From Sulfoacidibacillus thermotolerans (GTDB taxonomy: Bacteria; Bacillota; Bacilli; Alicyclobacillales; SLC66): a stretch of 62,855 bases of DNA. Both the position numbers and the translations under genes were made by a program. Positions 1 to 8,468 of this stretch are shown in pieces (positions within the stretch are counted from its first letter, which is position 1; each line of letters begins with the position of its first letter). Under the pieces are notes generated by a model, which was not told where the DNA came from, ran no database searches, and worked only from the letters and a program-made list of their open reading frames with translations. The stretch is taken from NCBI RefSeq assembly GCF_003144315.1, contig NZ_MPDK01000001.1, positions 1-62,855 of the forward strand. Direction: 5' to 3'.

Positions 1-41
1 AAAAAAAAAAAAAAAACACACGCAAAGTAACAGAGCGTGTG
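1..41 (-). terminator. Intrinsic terminator of the serine operon
   Basis: Read on the minus strand, CACACGC and GCGTGTG form a 7-bp stem with an 11-nt loop, followed directly by 16 T residues that run to the window edge. It lies about 60 bases after the last gene of the minus-strand serine operon and should end that transcript. The T run is unusually long. Confidence 0.85.
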
Positions 42-103
42 CCTTTTGCTGGGTGTCTACTGCTATCAAGTCATCGTGTTCTCAATGAGAGGACCAAGTT
101 TTT

Positions 104-343
104 TTATTTTCGCAATTCCTCGTCAATCTTACGCTCAATCTCTTCATCAGATAGATCAAATTGTGCTGAAAATTCACGTGCACGTCTGCGCTGTTCAAGA
201 TAATAATTAAGAAGTTCTTGACGTGAAAAGTCTTTTGTATTTGAATGGCGAAGCGCCCGAAAAACAAAATAGCTGATCCCACTTGTAAGTAAAAGCATGA
301 GGATACTTACAAGTGGGCTGCCAAAGCCAAAACCGATCACCAT
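104..343 (-). CDS. Small membrane protein, unknown function
   Basis: A 79-residue protein with one hydrophobic segment near the N-terminus (about residues 6-30), then a charged, Arg/Glu-rich cytoplasmic tail containing a predicted helix (LSDEEIERKIDEELRK). The upstream GTG at 352 abuts the Shine-Dalgarno GAGG, whereas the ATG at 343 has it at 9 nt, so I start here. It is the third gene after the aminotransferase and serA, 80 nt downstream of serA, and precedes a strong terminator, so it is probably co-transcribed with the serine genes. I do not recognise the family and assign no function. Confidence 0.7.
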   Translation of the reverse strand: MVIGFGFGSPLVSILMLLLTSGISYFVFRALRHSNTKDFSRQELLNYYLEQRRRAREFSAQFDLSDEEIERKIDEELRK

Positions 344-423
344 TTCTTTCACCCTCAGTACGCGTTAAAAACTTTCCTGATGGATATCATACCGAGGAAG
401 CAGACAAAAAGAAAGGCATCACC

Positions 424-2016
424 TTAAGAAGTCGGCAATTCTACATACAACACACGATCCATTCCTATCGTATCGCGTATTTTCTTTAAATGAGCTTCAT
501 CAACTTCTCGATCGACTCCAAGCATCATAATGGCTTGACCTCCAGCTTCTTGTCTGCCTACTTGCATCGAAGCAATATTTACACCCGCTTCTCCAAGAAT
601 GCCTCCGACATGACCAATCACTCCCGGCTGATCGCGGTGCCATGTGAGTACCATCGCTTCACTAGGCGCAATATCTACTGAATATTGATCAATTTGGACG
701 ATACGCATGCCATGTCCTGGGACAACAGTACCTGCAACTGCTACTGTACCTTGATCTCCACTCAAACGGACTTCAATGAGATTGGCATAAGTTCCATGGC
801 GGGGCTGTTTTGTCTCAATCACTTCTACTCCCATTTCTTCTGCAATCAGCGTTGCACTAATGAGATGAACTTCCTCACGATAAAAATGAGACAAAACTCC
901 CTTTAAGATCGATCTCGTCATTGCATCCGCAGGCTGTTGTGCTGGTTCACCTTCATATCGTATCTGTACTTGCTGTACGCCTCCGCGAATCGTTTGCGCA
1001 GCCATGCTTCCAAGAATTTCACCGAGTTGCACAAATGGCTCTACTTTCTTTCTTGTTTCCGGTGTTAACGCAGGCAAATTTACAGTATGAGGATAACTTT
1101 CACCTCGTAAGATTTTTACAAGACCTCCAGCAACATCTACGGCTACATTCACCTGGGCTTCCACGGTTGAAGCCCCAAGATGTGGCGTTGCAATGACTTG
1201 AGCGTAAGATAGCAACGGATTGGCAATCGCAGGTTCTTCCTCATACACATCGAGTGCTGCTCCTGCCACTATCCCTTCTTCCAATGCACGTAATAATGCA
1301 GCTTCATCTATAATGCCGCCTCTTGCACAGTTCAAAATTTTTACCCCGCGCTTCATTACAGAAAATTCTCGATCACTAATTAAATGACGCGTTTCTTTTG
1401 TAAGTGGGGTATGGACTGTGATAAAATCAGCAACCTGAATCGTCTCTTCTAGCGTTGCCACTTGCACACCCATTTTCTCAGCACGCGCTGATGTTAGAAA
1501 TGGGTCATAGGCAATCACCTGCATCCCAAAAGCCTGTGCGCGTTTTGCAACTTCTGTACCAATACGCCCAAACCCGACAATTCCAAGTGTTTTGCCTCGC
1601 AACTCAACACCGGTAAAACGCGTCCGCTCCCATTTTCCTTCATGCAAGCTAGCATGAGCCTGAGGAATATGGCGAGCTAATGCCAGCATCATAGAAAATG
1701 TGAATTCCGCTGTTGTGATCGTATTCCCGTCTGGCGCATTAATTACAAGAATCCCTGCTTTTGTCGCGGCACGAACATCAATATTATCCACACCGACTCC
1801 GGCGCGACCTATGACACGCAATCTTTTTCCTGCGTCGATGACCTCTTTTGTCACTTTGGTCTGACTGCGTACGAGAAGTGCATCAAAATCACCAATCGTT
1901 TGAAGTAAATCAGCTGGAGAAATACCAATCTTTTCAATGATTTCAAATTCCCCTGAGGAATATAATTCCTGCAAACCTTGTTCAGAGATTGGATCAGTAA
2001 CGAGGATTTTCAGCAT
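424..2016 (-). CDS. serA: D-3-phosphoglycerate dehydrogenase
   Basis: Catalyses NAD-dependent oxidation of 3-phosphoglycerate to 3-phosphohydroxypyruvate, the first step of serine synthesis, in the cytoplasm. The 530 residues show the D-2-hydroxyacid dehydrogenase fold: Rossmann motif GFGRIG at 148-153, catalytic Arg232 (NCARGG), the EE pair near 260 and His279 (TPHLG), followed by an ASB domain (about 320-450) and a C-terminal ACT domain (about 455-528, [13 protein letters not shown]) for serine feedback. This is the long form usual in Bacillus. The ATG at 2016 has GGAGGTG at ideal spacing; an in-frame start further upstream lacks one. It overlaps the preceding aminotransferase by 23 nt, so translation is likely coupled, under T-box control. 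Confidence 0.96.
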   Translation of the reverse strand: MLKILVTDPISEQGLQELYSSGEFEIIEKIGISPADLLQTIGDFDALLVRSQTKVTKEVIDAGKRLRVIGRAGVGVDNIDVRAATKAGILVINAPDGNTITTAEFTFSMMLALARHIPQAHASLHEGKWERTRFTGVELRGKTLGIVGFGRIGTEVAKRAQAFGMQVIAYDPFLTSARAEKMGVQVATLEETIQVADFITVHTPLTKETRHLISDREFSVMKRGVKILNCARGGIIDEAALLRALEEGIVAGAALDVYEEEPAIANPLLSYAQVIATPHLGASTVEAQVNVAVDVAGGLVKILRGESYPHTVNLPALTPETRKKVEPFVQLGEILGSMAAQTIRGGVQQVQIRYEGEPAQQPADAMTRSILKGVLSHFYREEVHLISATLIAEEMGVEVIETKQPRHGTYANLIEVRLSGDQGTVAVAGTVVPGHGMRIVQIDQYSVDIAPSEAMVLTWHRDQPGVIGHVGGILGEAGVNIASMQVGRQEAGGQAIMMLGVDREVDEAHLKKIRDTIGMDRVLYVELPTS

Positions 2017-3154
2017 GTAGATACACCTCCGCAGCTGCGCTGACACCAGCGCCAAGCTTTATCTCATGTCCTGTTTGCACTAACGCTATTTCAAGTGCTG
2101 CTAAACACTGAAGTATATCGCTCGCATCAACATAGCCCATATGACCGATTCGGATGATTTTACCGGATAATTGCTTTTGTCCACCAGCCACAGCAATATG
2201 AAGATCGTTCTTCATCACTTTGCGTACGGCATCCGCATCTGATACAAGAACAGTTGTTACCGTATGGCTGGCGTATTTCTCATCTTCCACCATCAGTTTT
2301 AGCCCTAATGCACGAACACCAGCTCTTGTCATATCACGCAGCAAGCGATGTCGGGCTTGAGCTTGCTCCAAACCTTCCTGCTTAATCATCGCGAGTGACG
2401 CGCGAAGGCCATAAATAAGGCTAACAGGTGGTGTCCAAGGGGTCGTATCAGCTCCCAGATCCTTGTGATAACGAGCTAAATCGAAATAAAAGGAGCGTGC
2501 TGGCGGACCATTTTTCACGCGTTCTAACGCACGCTTAGATAATGCAACAAGAGCTAATCCAGGAGGCAAAGCAAGTGCTTTTTGCGACCCTGTAACCACG
2601 ACATCCACAAGCCATTCATCCATCAATAGGGGAGAACCAATAAAAGAACTGACTGCATCGACAATCAAATAAGCTCCGTGTGCACGAGTGATCTTCGCAA
2701 TGGCTTGAACGTCATTGAGTACGCCAGTAGAAGTTTCACAGTGGCTCATTAAAACCACTTCGATCTCTGGATGTTCCTTAAGCATCTGAACAACGTCTTG
2801 TTCTTTGGCTGGTTGACCCCATTCGTAATTTAAGGTGTAGAGAGTAGCGTTTGTCCGTCGTGCAATCTCAGTAAAGCGATCTCCAAAATTTCCTGTAGAA
2901 ATGGCAAGAACAGCATCCCCTTGCCGAACCATGCTAAAAACAGAAGCTTCTAATCCTGCCGTTCCTGTCCCTGCAATGACAGCGATATCCCCTGAAGTGT
3001 GAAATACTTCGCGCAGGTTCGCTTCAACTTCTGCTAAAAGTGCTGAAAAATCACCGCTGCGATGTCCGATCATCGGATGTGTCATCGCTCTTGTCACTTC
3101 TGGTGGAACCGGGGTAGGACCGGGAATCCGCAAAATTGTCTTCTCTGAAAACAT
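1994..3154 (-). CDS. Class V PLP aminotransferase (probable phosphoserine or serine-glyoxylate type)
   Basis: A 386-residue fold-type I, class V aminotransferase of the alanine-glyoxylate/serine-pyruvate group. The N-terminal PGPTPVPPEV segment, glycine-rich AGTGTAGLEA, Asp166 (VDAVSS, PLP pyridine contact) and Schiff-base Lys192 (TGSQKALALPPG) are all visible. It lies directly behind a serine-type T-box and overlaps serA by 23 nt, so it probably supplies the transamination of 3-phosphohydroxypyruvate that SerC does elsewhere; broad-specificity enzymes of this class are known to do this in some prokaryotes. A glyoxylate or pyruvate aminotransferase role is the alternative. The ATG at 3154 has GGAG at 8 nt, better than the upstream ATG at 3169. 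Confidence 0.88.
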   Translation of the reverse strand: MFSEKTILRIPGPTPVPPEVTRAMTHPMIGHRSGDFSALLAEVEANLREVFHTSGDIAVIAGTGTAGLEASVFSMVRQGDAVLAISTGNFGDRFTEIARRTNATLYTLNYEWGQPAKEQDVVQMLKEHPEIEVVLMSHCETSTGVLNDVQAIAKITRAHGAYLIVDAVSSFIGSPLLMDEWLVDVVVTGSQKALALPPGLALVALSKRALERVKNGPPARSFYFDLARYHKDLGADTTPWTPPVSLIYGLRASLAMIKQEGLEQAQARHRLLRDMTRAGVRALGLKLMVEDEKYASHTVTTVLVSDADAVRKVMKNDLHIAVAGGQKQLSGKIIRIGHMGYVDASDILQCLAALEIALVQTGHEIKLGAGVSAAAEVYLHAENPRY

Positions 3155-3189
3155 ACTCTCCACTCCCATTTTTTATAATATAATACAAA

Positions 3190-3224
3190 ACCGCTTGCCC
3201 CCTCTGTGTAAAGGGGCAAGCGGT
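3190..3224 (-). terminator. Regulated terminator of the T-box leader
   Basis: ACCGCTTGCCCC and GGGGCAAGCGGT form a 12-bp stem followed by TTTTG and an A/T-rich stretch, starting 10 nt after the conserved T-box sequence. Its 5' half competes with the antiterminator, the normal T-box arrangement. Confidence 0.88.
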
Positions 3225-3479
3225 CAAAACACTTGCGGTACCACCCTAAATTCTGATCACCTCACGGTTGATCAGCTCAGTCGGTCCTCTTTCGAGAAAC
3301 CGCAACCGATAACGAGGTCACCGTAAAAAGCTACTCATGTGATCTAAGGAAGAACACACCTTCACCTTTCACTCCGGAATGCTATGGTCATACGTTCCGT
3401 CCCTGACTCGCACCAACCGTCAGTTCTCTTTGCACTTCCCGCAGACTCGTTTCCATCACTGCTTTAGTGATATGGAATT
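3190..3479 (-). promoter_or_regulatory. T-box riboswitch, serine specificity likely
   Basis: On the minus strand the leader carries the Stem I signature (AGAGAACTG, then GGTTGGTGCGA), and the T-box sequence AGGGTGGTACCGC at 3247-3235, which pairs with the uncharged tRNA acceptor end. The serine triplets AGC (3383-3381) and UCC (3378-3376) both lie where the specifier is expected, just before GGAGTG; I cannot decide between them by eye. The T-box is followed by a terminator hairpin. Uncharged tRNA-Ser should stabilise the antiterminator and switch on the aminotransferase and serA. Confidence 0.9.
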
Positions 3480-3485
3480 TTTCAG

Positions 3486-3515
3486 AGAATACTACATGAA
3501 GGGTCAATCCGTCAA
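3486..3515 (-). promoter_or_regulatory. Sigma-A promoter of the serine operon
   Basis: Minus-strand TTGACG (3515-3510) and TATTCT (3491-3486) are separated by 18 nt and place the transcript start close to 3479, just before Stem I of the T-box. The promoter lies back to back with the start of the plus-strand Sir2 gene. Confidence 0.65.
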
Positions 3516-3530
3516 GAGGGAGTGTAAAAA

Positions 3531-4205
3531 ATGTATCACCAGAACAATTTTGAACACAACACAAAGGGAGTATCAAAAGCAATTTTACACGCACATAGAC
3601 TGCTTGCCATTACAGGTGCAGGCATCAGTGCACCAAGCGGTTTGCCAACGATTGAAGCCACTTGGCACGGACGTACGCTGACTGAACTTTTTCAACTTCA
3701 ACAAGCTCATCACCACATTCAAGAGTATCAAAATGCTTACCGAGATTTGATCGCAACTTGGTTACGCGCTCAACCAAACGCTGCACACTACTTATTAGCT
3801 GAACATGGGGTGCGAATTATCACACAAAACGTGGATGGACTTCACCAGCGTGCAGGATCTTCGGAAGTGATTGAATTACATGGTTCGCTGACGCGATTGC
3901 GTTGTCATGGGTGCCGTTCCCTCTTATCCGTTGACACTCATACCCTTTCTCATACAGAGTGTCCTGCATGTGGTGAACTTCTGTGGCCTGATATCGTGTT
4001 TGAAGGGGAGTATGTGAAACAACTAGCCAAAGCAATTCAATGGGTGAGTACCTGCGATGCTCTTTTAATCATCGGGACGAGCTTGCACATGCATCCTGTC
4101 TCGCAATTGCCTCGTATCGCCATACAAAATGGAGTCCCTCTTGTTCGCATTCGTCACAATGCGGATCAAGTCCTTGCACAGTATTTTACAGCGCATGGAA
4201 GTTAG
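3531..4205 (+). CDS. Sir2-family NAD-dependent protein deacylase (variant)
   Basis: A 224-residue sirtuin. NAD-binding GAGISAPSGLP lies at 29-39, TQNVDGLH at 98-105, catalytic His117 in ELHGS, a four-cysteine zinc site (C125, C128, C144, C147) and GTSL at 182-185. Family members remove acetyl or other acyl groups from lysines using NAD. The usual Phe-Arg pair after the SGIP motif is missing: the sequence continues as TIEATWHG, and the PxVxFGE block reads PDIVFEGE. This suggests altered acyl preference or a distinct subfamily. GGGAG lies 8 nt before the ATG. Its stop overlaps the convergent gene at 4202 by four nucleotides. Confidence 0.88.
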   Translation: MYHQNNFEHNTKGVSKAILHAHRLLAITGAGISAPSGLPTIEATWHGRTLTELFQLQQAHHHIQEYQNAYRDLIATWLRAQPNAAHYLLAEHGVRIITQNVDGLHQRAGSSEVIELHGSLTRLRCHGCRSLLSVDTHTLSHTECPACGELLWPDIVFEGEYVKQLAKAIQWVSTCDALLIIGTSLHMHPVSQLPRIAIQNGVPLVRIRHNADQVLAQYFTAHGS

Positions 4206-4552
4206 CTTGCTTTAGTTGACAACTTACGGTAGATCCTTTGTGCAAAATCATACACGGATTCAGTTGGCAAAACGGGCTCATGAACAATGAGATCCATATA
4301 TTGAGCAAACATTCTCTTTGCATCTTCGAAAGTTTCACAATATAGAGGGGGCGCTTCAAAATCTTCTTCTGCATCAAAAACGTAAATTTCATACCCCTGG
4401 TCACTTTGATGCATATCAAGATCAAGAGTTCGCAACTCACCTTCTACGACTTTTGACAATACGATCCGCTCAATGAGTGTACGCGCATTACGCACAGGAG
4501 GCACCTTCCATTCAATTCCTTTTGAGAAGTACAGTATAGCATGAATTCTCAT
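4202..4552 (-). CDS. Hypothetical protein, 116 aa
   Basis: A soluble-looking protein with no membrane segment, rich in acidic residues in the middle (DAEEDFEAPP). I do not recognise a family. The ATG at 4552 (MRIHAILYFS) gives a natural beta-strand N-terminus but has only a weak GCGAAG in front of it; a TTG at 4570 in the same frame also lacks a good ribosome site, so the start is uncertain. It converges on the Sir2 gene with a four-nucleotide overlap and is divergent from the aminopeptidase gene. Confidence 0.6.
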   Translation of the reverse strand: MRIHAILYFSKGIEWKVPPVRNARTLIERIVLSKVVEGELRTLDLDMHQSDQGYEIYVFDAEEDFEAPPLYCETFEDAKRMFAQYMDLIVHEPVLPTESVYDFAQRIYRKLSTKAS

Positions 4553-4641
4553 CTTCGCGAAGTGTTTCAAACAGCAAACACAGGAAATCTGGGGACAAAA
4601 AGGAGTATAATAAAATCACAATGATCGTAAGGAGTGATTCA

Positions 4642-6033
4642 ATGAAGATCTTTACACGCACTGCACAAAGTTCAGCAGTCTCTGGACAAATTGGCTTTCT
4701 CACAACGGATACAAATGAATTGGCTGGACAGTCTTTCACAGATCGACACCAGAGTCTTGGTACCGTGACGACACGCGATAACCTTATTCTAGTTGGTATA
4801 GGGAAAAAAGAAAAAGTCACACTTGAAACTTTGCGAAATGCAGCTGGACAAGCAGCACGTGAGGCAAATAAAGAGCAGTGGACGCAGGCTGAGATTTTTC
4901 TCCCCAATCTTTTTTCCCCACAAGAAGAGGCAAATGCAATTACAGAGGGAGCACTTCTTGGTACATATGAATTTGATCGTTATAAGGCGAAGAAAAAAAC
5001 ACAAACGCTGCAAGAACTCATTCTTCTCACATCGGAAAATGTTACGCAAAGCATTAAAAAGGGAGAAGTTTATGCGAATGCGACAATACTTGCCCGCGAT
5101 CTAGCTAATGAACCACCAAATCTATTACGGCCAAGCACGCTGGCAGAATTTGTTGTCTCTCATTTTGAACATACTGACGCAGAGGTAAAGGTTTACGCGG
5201 GGGATCAACTCATTGAAGAACAAATGGTCGGTGTATTGACAGTAGGCAAAGGGAGTGTCAACAAACCGCGTTTTCTAGAAATTCACTATGTGAGTGACCC
5301 TACGAAACCCCTTATTGCACTTGTGGGAAAAGGTATCACATTTGACACTGGCGGTATCAGTTTAAAAAGCGGTCGCGATATTAGCGATATGCGTTTAGAT
5401 ATGGCGGGTGCTGCAGCGGTCATTGGCGCAATCGATGCACTTGTCGCCGCGAAAGTCGATTGCAACGTGATCGGTTTCATTGCAGCAGCTGAAAATATTC
5501 CCGATGCGGGCTCCATGTTACCTGGAGAATTGATCCAATATCCAAATGGTGTTTCTGTTCAAGTTGCCAATACCGATGCAGAAGGGCGACTCGTATTAGC
5601 GGATGCACTCATTCGAGCGATGAATCGGAACGCAGTGTTTACCGTGGATATCGCAACGCTAACAGGTGCAGCAGCAGCAGCACTAGGGACAAAATATGCT
5701 GCCGTATTTGGAACTGATCCACTCGTGGCAACACTCCAAGAAGCAGGGGCAAACACAGGCGACGAACTGTGGCGCATGCCATTGGTTGAAGAGTATAACG
5801 AGCAATTGAGAAGTAACTATGCTGACCTTTCAAACATTGGAAAGGGAAAAGGAGGGGCAATTACAGCCGCGTTATTCCTCCAACACTTTGTAAAACCAGA
5901 AGCGAAATGGGCGCATATTGATATGGCAGGGCCTATGGAAGCCGAATCCACATCAGGGTATCGACCCGCAGGGGCAACAGGTTTTGGCGTTCGCGTGCTT
6001 GCTGAAGCTGTTCAGCAACTAACAAACATGTAG
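4642..6033 (+). CDS. pepA: Leucyl aminopeptidase (M17)
   Basis: A 463-residue cytosolic metallo-aminopeptidase that removes N-terminal residues from peptides, with two divalent metals per subunit. The M17 ligands are all seen: Lys230 and Asp235 (VGKGITFDTGG), Asp253 (MRLDMAG), and Asp312 and Glu314 in NTDAEGRL, with Arg316 as the bicarbonate-binding residue. The N-terminal macrodomain-like half (about 1-150) is less conserved, as usual. AAGGAG lies 7 nt before the ATG at 4642, which is preferred over the in-frame ATG at 4621. A TATAAT box at about 4607 lies just upstream. It appears to be a single-gene unit. Confidence 0.95.
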   Translation: MKIFTRTAQSSAVSGQIGFLTTDTNELAGQSFTDRHQSLGTVTTRDNLILVGIGKKEKVTLETLRNAAGQAAREANKEQWTQAEIFLPNLFSPQEEANAITEGALLGTYEFDRYKAKKKTQTLQELILLTSENVTQSIKKGEVYANATILARDLANEPPNLLRPSTLAEFVVSHFEHTDAEVKVYAGDQLIEEQMVGVLTVGKGSVNKPRFLEIHYVSDPTKPLIALVGKGITFDTGGISLKSGRDISDMRLDMAGAAAVIGAIDALVAAKVDCNVIGFIAAAENIPDAGSMLPGELIQYPNGVSVQVANTDAEGRLVLADALIRAMNRNAVFTVDIATLTGAAAAALGTKYAAVFGTDPLVATLQEAGANTGDELWRMPLVEEYNEQLRSNYADLSNIGKGKGGAITAALFLQHFVKPEAKWAHIDMAGPMEAESTSGYRPAGATGFGVRVLAEAVQQLTNM

Positions 6034-6155
6034 GCACAGGATTCAAATTTTAAACAAGTGGCATAACTTGTTTCTGTACTCACAAATTTCAACTCCCACA
6101 CTACGCAATTTTACGTTATACTAGAGTTAAGCTTACTTATGTTTCAAAGCAAGTG

Positions 6156-6194
6156 AATGCCCCCTAATCCGGTTGGTTTACCACAGGGGGCATT
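6156..6194 (+). promoter_or_regulatory. Leader hairpin, AATGCCCCC / GGGGGCATT
   Basis: Perfect 9-bp inverted repeat with a 21-nt loop in the leader of the following gene, 25 nt before its start codon. No T run follows, so it is not a standard terminator. It might protect or regulate the mRNA, or be an operator; a TATACT-like box lies just upstream near 6117. Function unknown. Confidence 0.4.
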
Positions 6195-6219
6195 CCTTGT
6201 TGTCCAGAGGAGGCGCGTT

Positions 6220-6579
6220 ATGCATTACGCTTTAGTGACCGACCACAGCCGCAAGGCGCGAGCAGCGAGAGCCGTCTATGAATTTATGCGCACAAAAGGG
6301 GAGGCGCAGCCAACAATCTCAGATATGTTACTTGAGGGGCCAAGTTTGCCAGGTTATCGCGTACCTACAAAAGAACGTTTCCGTGTCCTTAGTCTACGAT
6401 TTCACGATGAACACCTTAGCCCTTATTTCAAGACAGATATGAATTTGTTTCATTTGCTCATGATGAACGAAGAAGCTGATATTTCTATTTTTAAAACGTC
6501 AGATGGAATTTTGTTCACATTTGACAATATTCCGGATAACCCCTTTCATTTTGGACAAAGTGGTCACGATATGCGATAG
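6220..6579 (+). CDS. Hypothetical protein, 119 aa
   Basis: A soluble protein starting MHYALVTDHSRKARAARAV, with a basic helical N-terminus (Arg/Lys/Ala), a charged centre and a C-terminal half rich in Phe, Asp and Asn. I do not recognise the family and see no metal motif or membrane segment. Initiation is well supported: AGAGGAGG lies 6 nt before the ATG. The gene is alone on its strand, preceded by the hairpin at 6156-6194, and its last 16 nt overlap the 3' end of the convergent prsW gene. Confidence 0.72.
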   Translation: MHYALVTDHSRKARAARAVYEFMRTKGEAQPTISDMLLEGPSLPGYRVPTKERFRVLSLRFHDEHLSPYFKTDMNLFHLLMMNEEADISIFKTSDGILFTFDNIPDNPFHFGQSGHDMR

Positions 6580-7229
6580 TTTAATTTCGTGTGAAGTAGC
6601 GGATAAGCGCGTGTGTAGGCAAAGCGAACAAGCCACATCAAGTACACAACGAGCAAGAGATTGGCAAAGTAACTTTGCGCTAAGGCAAAACTGTCGTAGA
6701 TCCCATGTAGCAAGGCGGGTACCACGAATGCAGGCCACATAGGACTCCCCTGAAATTTACTGCGACTAAAGTATGCGCCCATGACAACGCCAAATAAAGC
6801 GTGCGCAGGGACAGCAGTAAACGCCCTTACAAATGCAGTTGATAAACCTGAGCTCAACACGTAGAGAACATTTTCGACAGTTGCAAACCCTAGGCCAATC
6901 GCTACTGCATAGACGACCCCATCATAAGGCTCATCAAAAAAGGGACGAGGATATACCAATTGCTTAAATGCAATTGCTTTTAATGATTCCTCAACAGCTC
7001 CCGCGATAAAGAATGCGGTGACAAGTGTTGCTAAAAAACCTGTTTGCGGCTCAGACGTTTGACTATAAAGATCGAGTAGATACTTTTCTGCAAGCGCCGC
7101 CGGAAGTACGATCAACATGCCAATGAAGTACAATAAAAAAACGAATTGCGGTTTTTCGCGTTTGCGATCTACCGCATAGATTATGGCAAGAAAAAGCCAT
7201 GCAGGTACAATCGCAGCAAGTAGTAACAT
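6564..7229 (-). CDS. prsW: PrsW-family intramembrane metalloprotease
   Basis: A 221-residue polytopic membrane protein of the PrsW/CAAX-protease-like group. In Bacillus subtilis PrsW makes the first cut in the anti-sigma factor RsiW; the substrate here is unknown. The signature residues are present: Glu80-Glu81 and Lys84 (AVEESLKA), Glu119 (FATVENVLY), His143 (AHALFG) and His175/Asp179 (HGIYDS). The ATG at 7229 is preceded by AAGGAGG at 10 nt, and gives the 218-residue size known from Bacillus; a longer frame reaching 7301 has no ribosome site. It is divergent from the DUF2797 gene and converges on the gene at 6220. Confidence 0.88.
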   Translation of the reverse strand: MLLLAAIVPAWLFLAIIYAVDRKREKPQFVFLLYFIGMLIVLPAALAEKYLLDLYSQTSEPQTGFLATLVTAFFIAGAVEESLKAIAFKQLVYPRPFFDEPYDGVVYAVAIGLGFATVENVLYVLSSGLSTAFVRAFTAVPAHALFGVVMGAYFSRSKFQGSPMWPAFVVPALLHGIYDSFALAQSYFANLLLVVYLMWLVRFAYTRAYPLLHTKLNYRIS

Positions 7230-7336
7230 ATAGACGAAGCCTCCTTCATCGACATAACTGTAGGATGACCGGAAAGAGGCCCATTCTTGCATCGAATACA
7301 TAGTACAAGGTCAATGGTTATGAGGGGTTGAGAAAT

Positions 7337-8125
7337 GTGAGAGGATTTACTAATGGGCTAACCCATCTTGTCGATCGTCCGATTCAGTATCAATGGAATT
7401 TAGGCGATGAAGAGGTTGCATTAAACCAATGGATTGGCAAGGAAATGCACATTGAGTTTCTTGGCGAAAAGAGATGTATTGCCTGTGGGCGTAAAGTAAA
7501 TAAATTATACCAAAACGGATATTGTTATCCATGTGTGACTACACTTGCTGAGACGGACTTATGTATCGTTAAGCCCCATGAATGCCATTTTGCAAATGGC
7601 ACATGTCGAGATGAGGAATTTGCTACTACCCATTGCATGATTCCACACTACGTATATCTCGCTGTGAGCAGTCAAGTAAAAGTCGGCTTAACACGCAAGC
7701 ATCGACAATGGACTCGTTGGATTGATCAAGGAGCTGTTCGCGCGATGCTTTTAGCGGAGCTTCCTACCCGAAAAGCAGCGGGTGAATTTGAGATGGAAGT
7801 CGCAAAAGAACTTCCCGACAAAACAGATTGGCGCAAAATGGTACAAGGCATCACTTCAGATATCGATCTGAAAGAAGTTGCTGCACAAGTAAAAGAACGT
7901 CTTCCAGCCCTGTGGTCAGAATATTTATTGGCAGACACGCCCATTTATGATTTTCTTTATCCTGTTATACCTGAAACGATGCCTAAGGCGCGTTCGATTT
8001 CCCTTGAAAAACAATCTGTTGAAGGCAAACTCCTCGGGATACGGGGTCAATACTTATTGTTTGAGCAAGGATGTGTCAATATCAAAAAGCATGCGGGGAT
8101 GTTCCTTGAAGTCACTGCTAGATAA
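7337..8125 (+). CDS. DUF2797 family protein
   Basis: A 262-residue cytoplasmic protein with many cysteines in the first 100 residues: CIACGRK and CYPC, followed by single Cys residues at about 76, 83, 90 and 100, consistent with zinc or iron-sulfur binding. After this comes YVYLAVSSQVKVGLTR, which resembles the N-terminal strands of a GIY-YIG nuclease fold, a feature typical of DUF2797 proteins. Biochemical role unknown. I place the start at the GTG at 7337, 9 nt after GAGGGG, rather than at the TTG at 7328 that abuts it. Confidence 0.75.
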   Translation: MRGFTNGLTHLVDRPIQYQWNLGDEEVALNQWIGKEMHIEFLGEKRCIACGRKVNKLYQNGYCYPCVTTLAETDLCIVKPHECHFANGTCRDEEFATTHCMIPHYVYLAVSSQVKVGLTRKHRQWTRWIDQGAVRAMLLAELPTRKAAGEFEMEVAKELPDKTDWRKMVQGITSDIDLKEVAAQVKERLPALWSEYLLADTPIYDFLYPVIPETMPKARSISLEKQSVEGKLLGIRGQYLLFEQGCVNIKKHAGMFLEVTAR

Positions 8126-8222
8126 GTTTCAGTCGGTGAAAATCGCAATGTTTACATGTCTTGACGACGATTCGGGTACACTTTGCATTACCGGACAACC
8201 ATGAAAATGGAGGTGGGTATGC

Positions 8223-8396
8223 ATGACCTGGATTTATGAAGCGCGGTTGTACGATTCGCGCTCTGTTGCCAATTATGTTGCGATGTGCGTGCGCGATGAC
8301 CAAATTTTGCGAGGGCAACAGCAGCCGCTGGTACAGATTTATCGAACTCGTAAAGGGAACTATGGCGTGCGTTATCAACCGCCCCTTTCACTTTAA
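8223..8396 (+). CDS. Small protein of 57 aa, unknown
   Basis: Starts MTWIYEARLYDSRSVANYV and ends with RYQPPLSL. It is rich in Tyr, Arg and Gln, has no membrane segment, and reads as a compact beta-rich domain. GGAGGT lies 8 nt before the ATG, one of the better ribosome sites in this region. It stands between the DUF2797 gene and the DUF1450-like gene, on the same strand as both. I do not recognise it; the strong initiation site and biased amino-acid composition argue that it is real. Confidence 0.68.
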   Translation: MTWIYEARLYDSRSVANYVAMCVRDDQILRGQQQPLVQIYRTRKGNYGVRYQPPLSL

Positions 8397-8468
8397 AGAC
8401 GAGCTATAGCAAAGCCGAAAGCACCTGTGCTACAATGAGCGATGAAGCAGATAAGGGAGATGTTCCGC

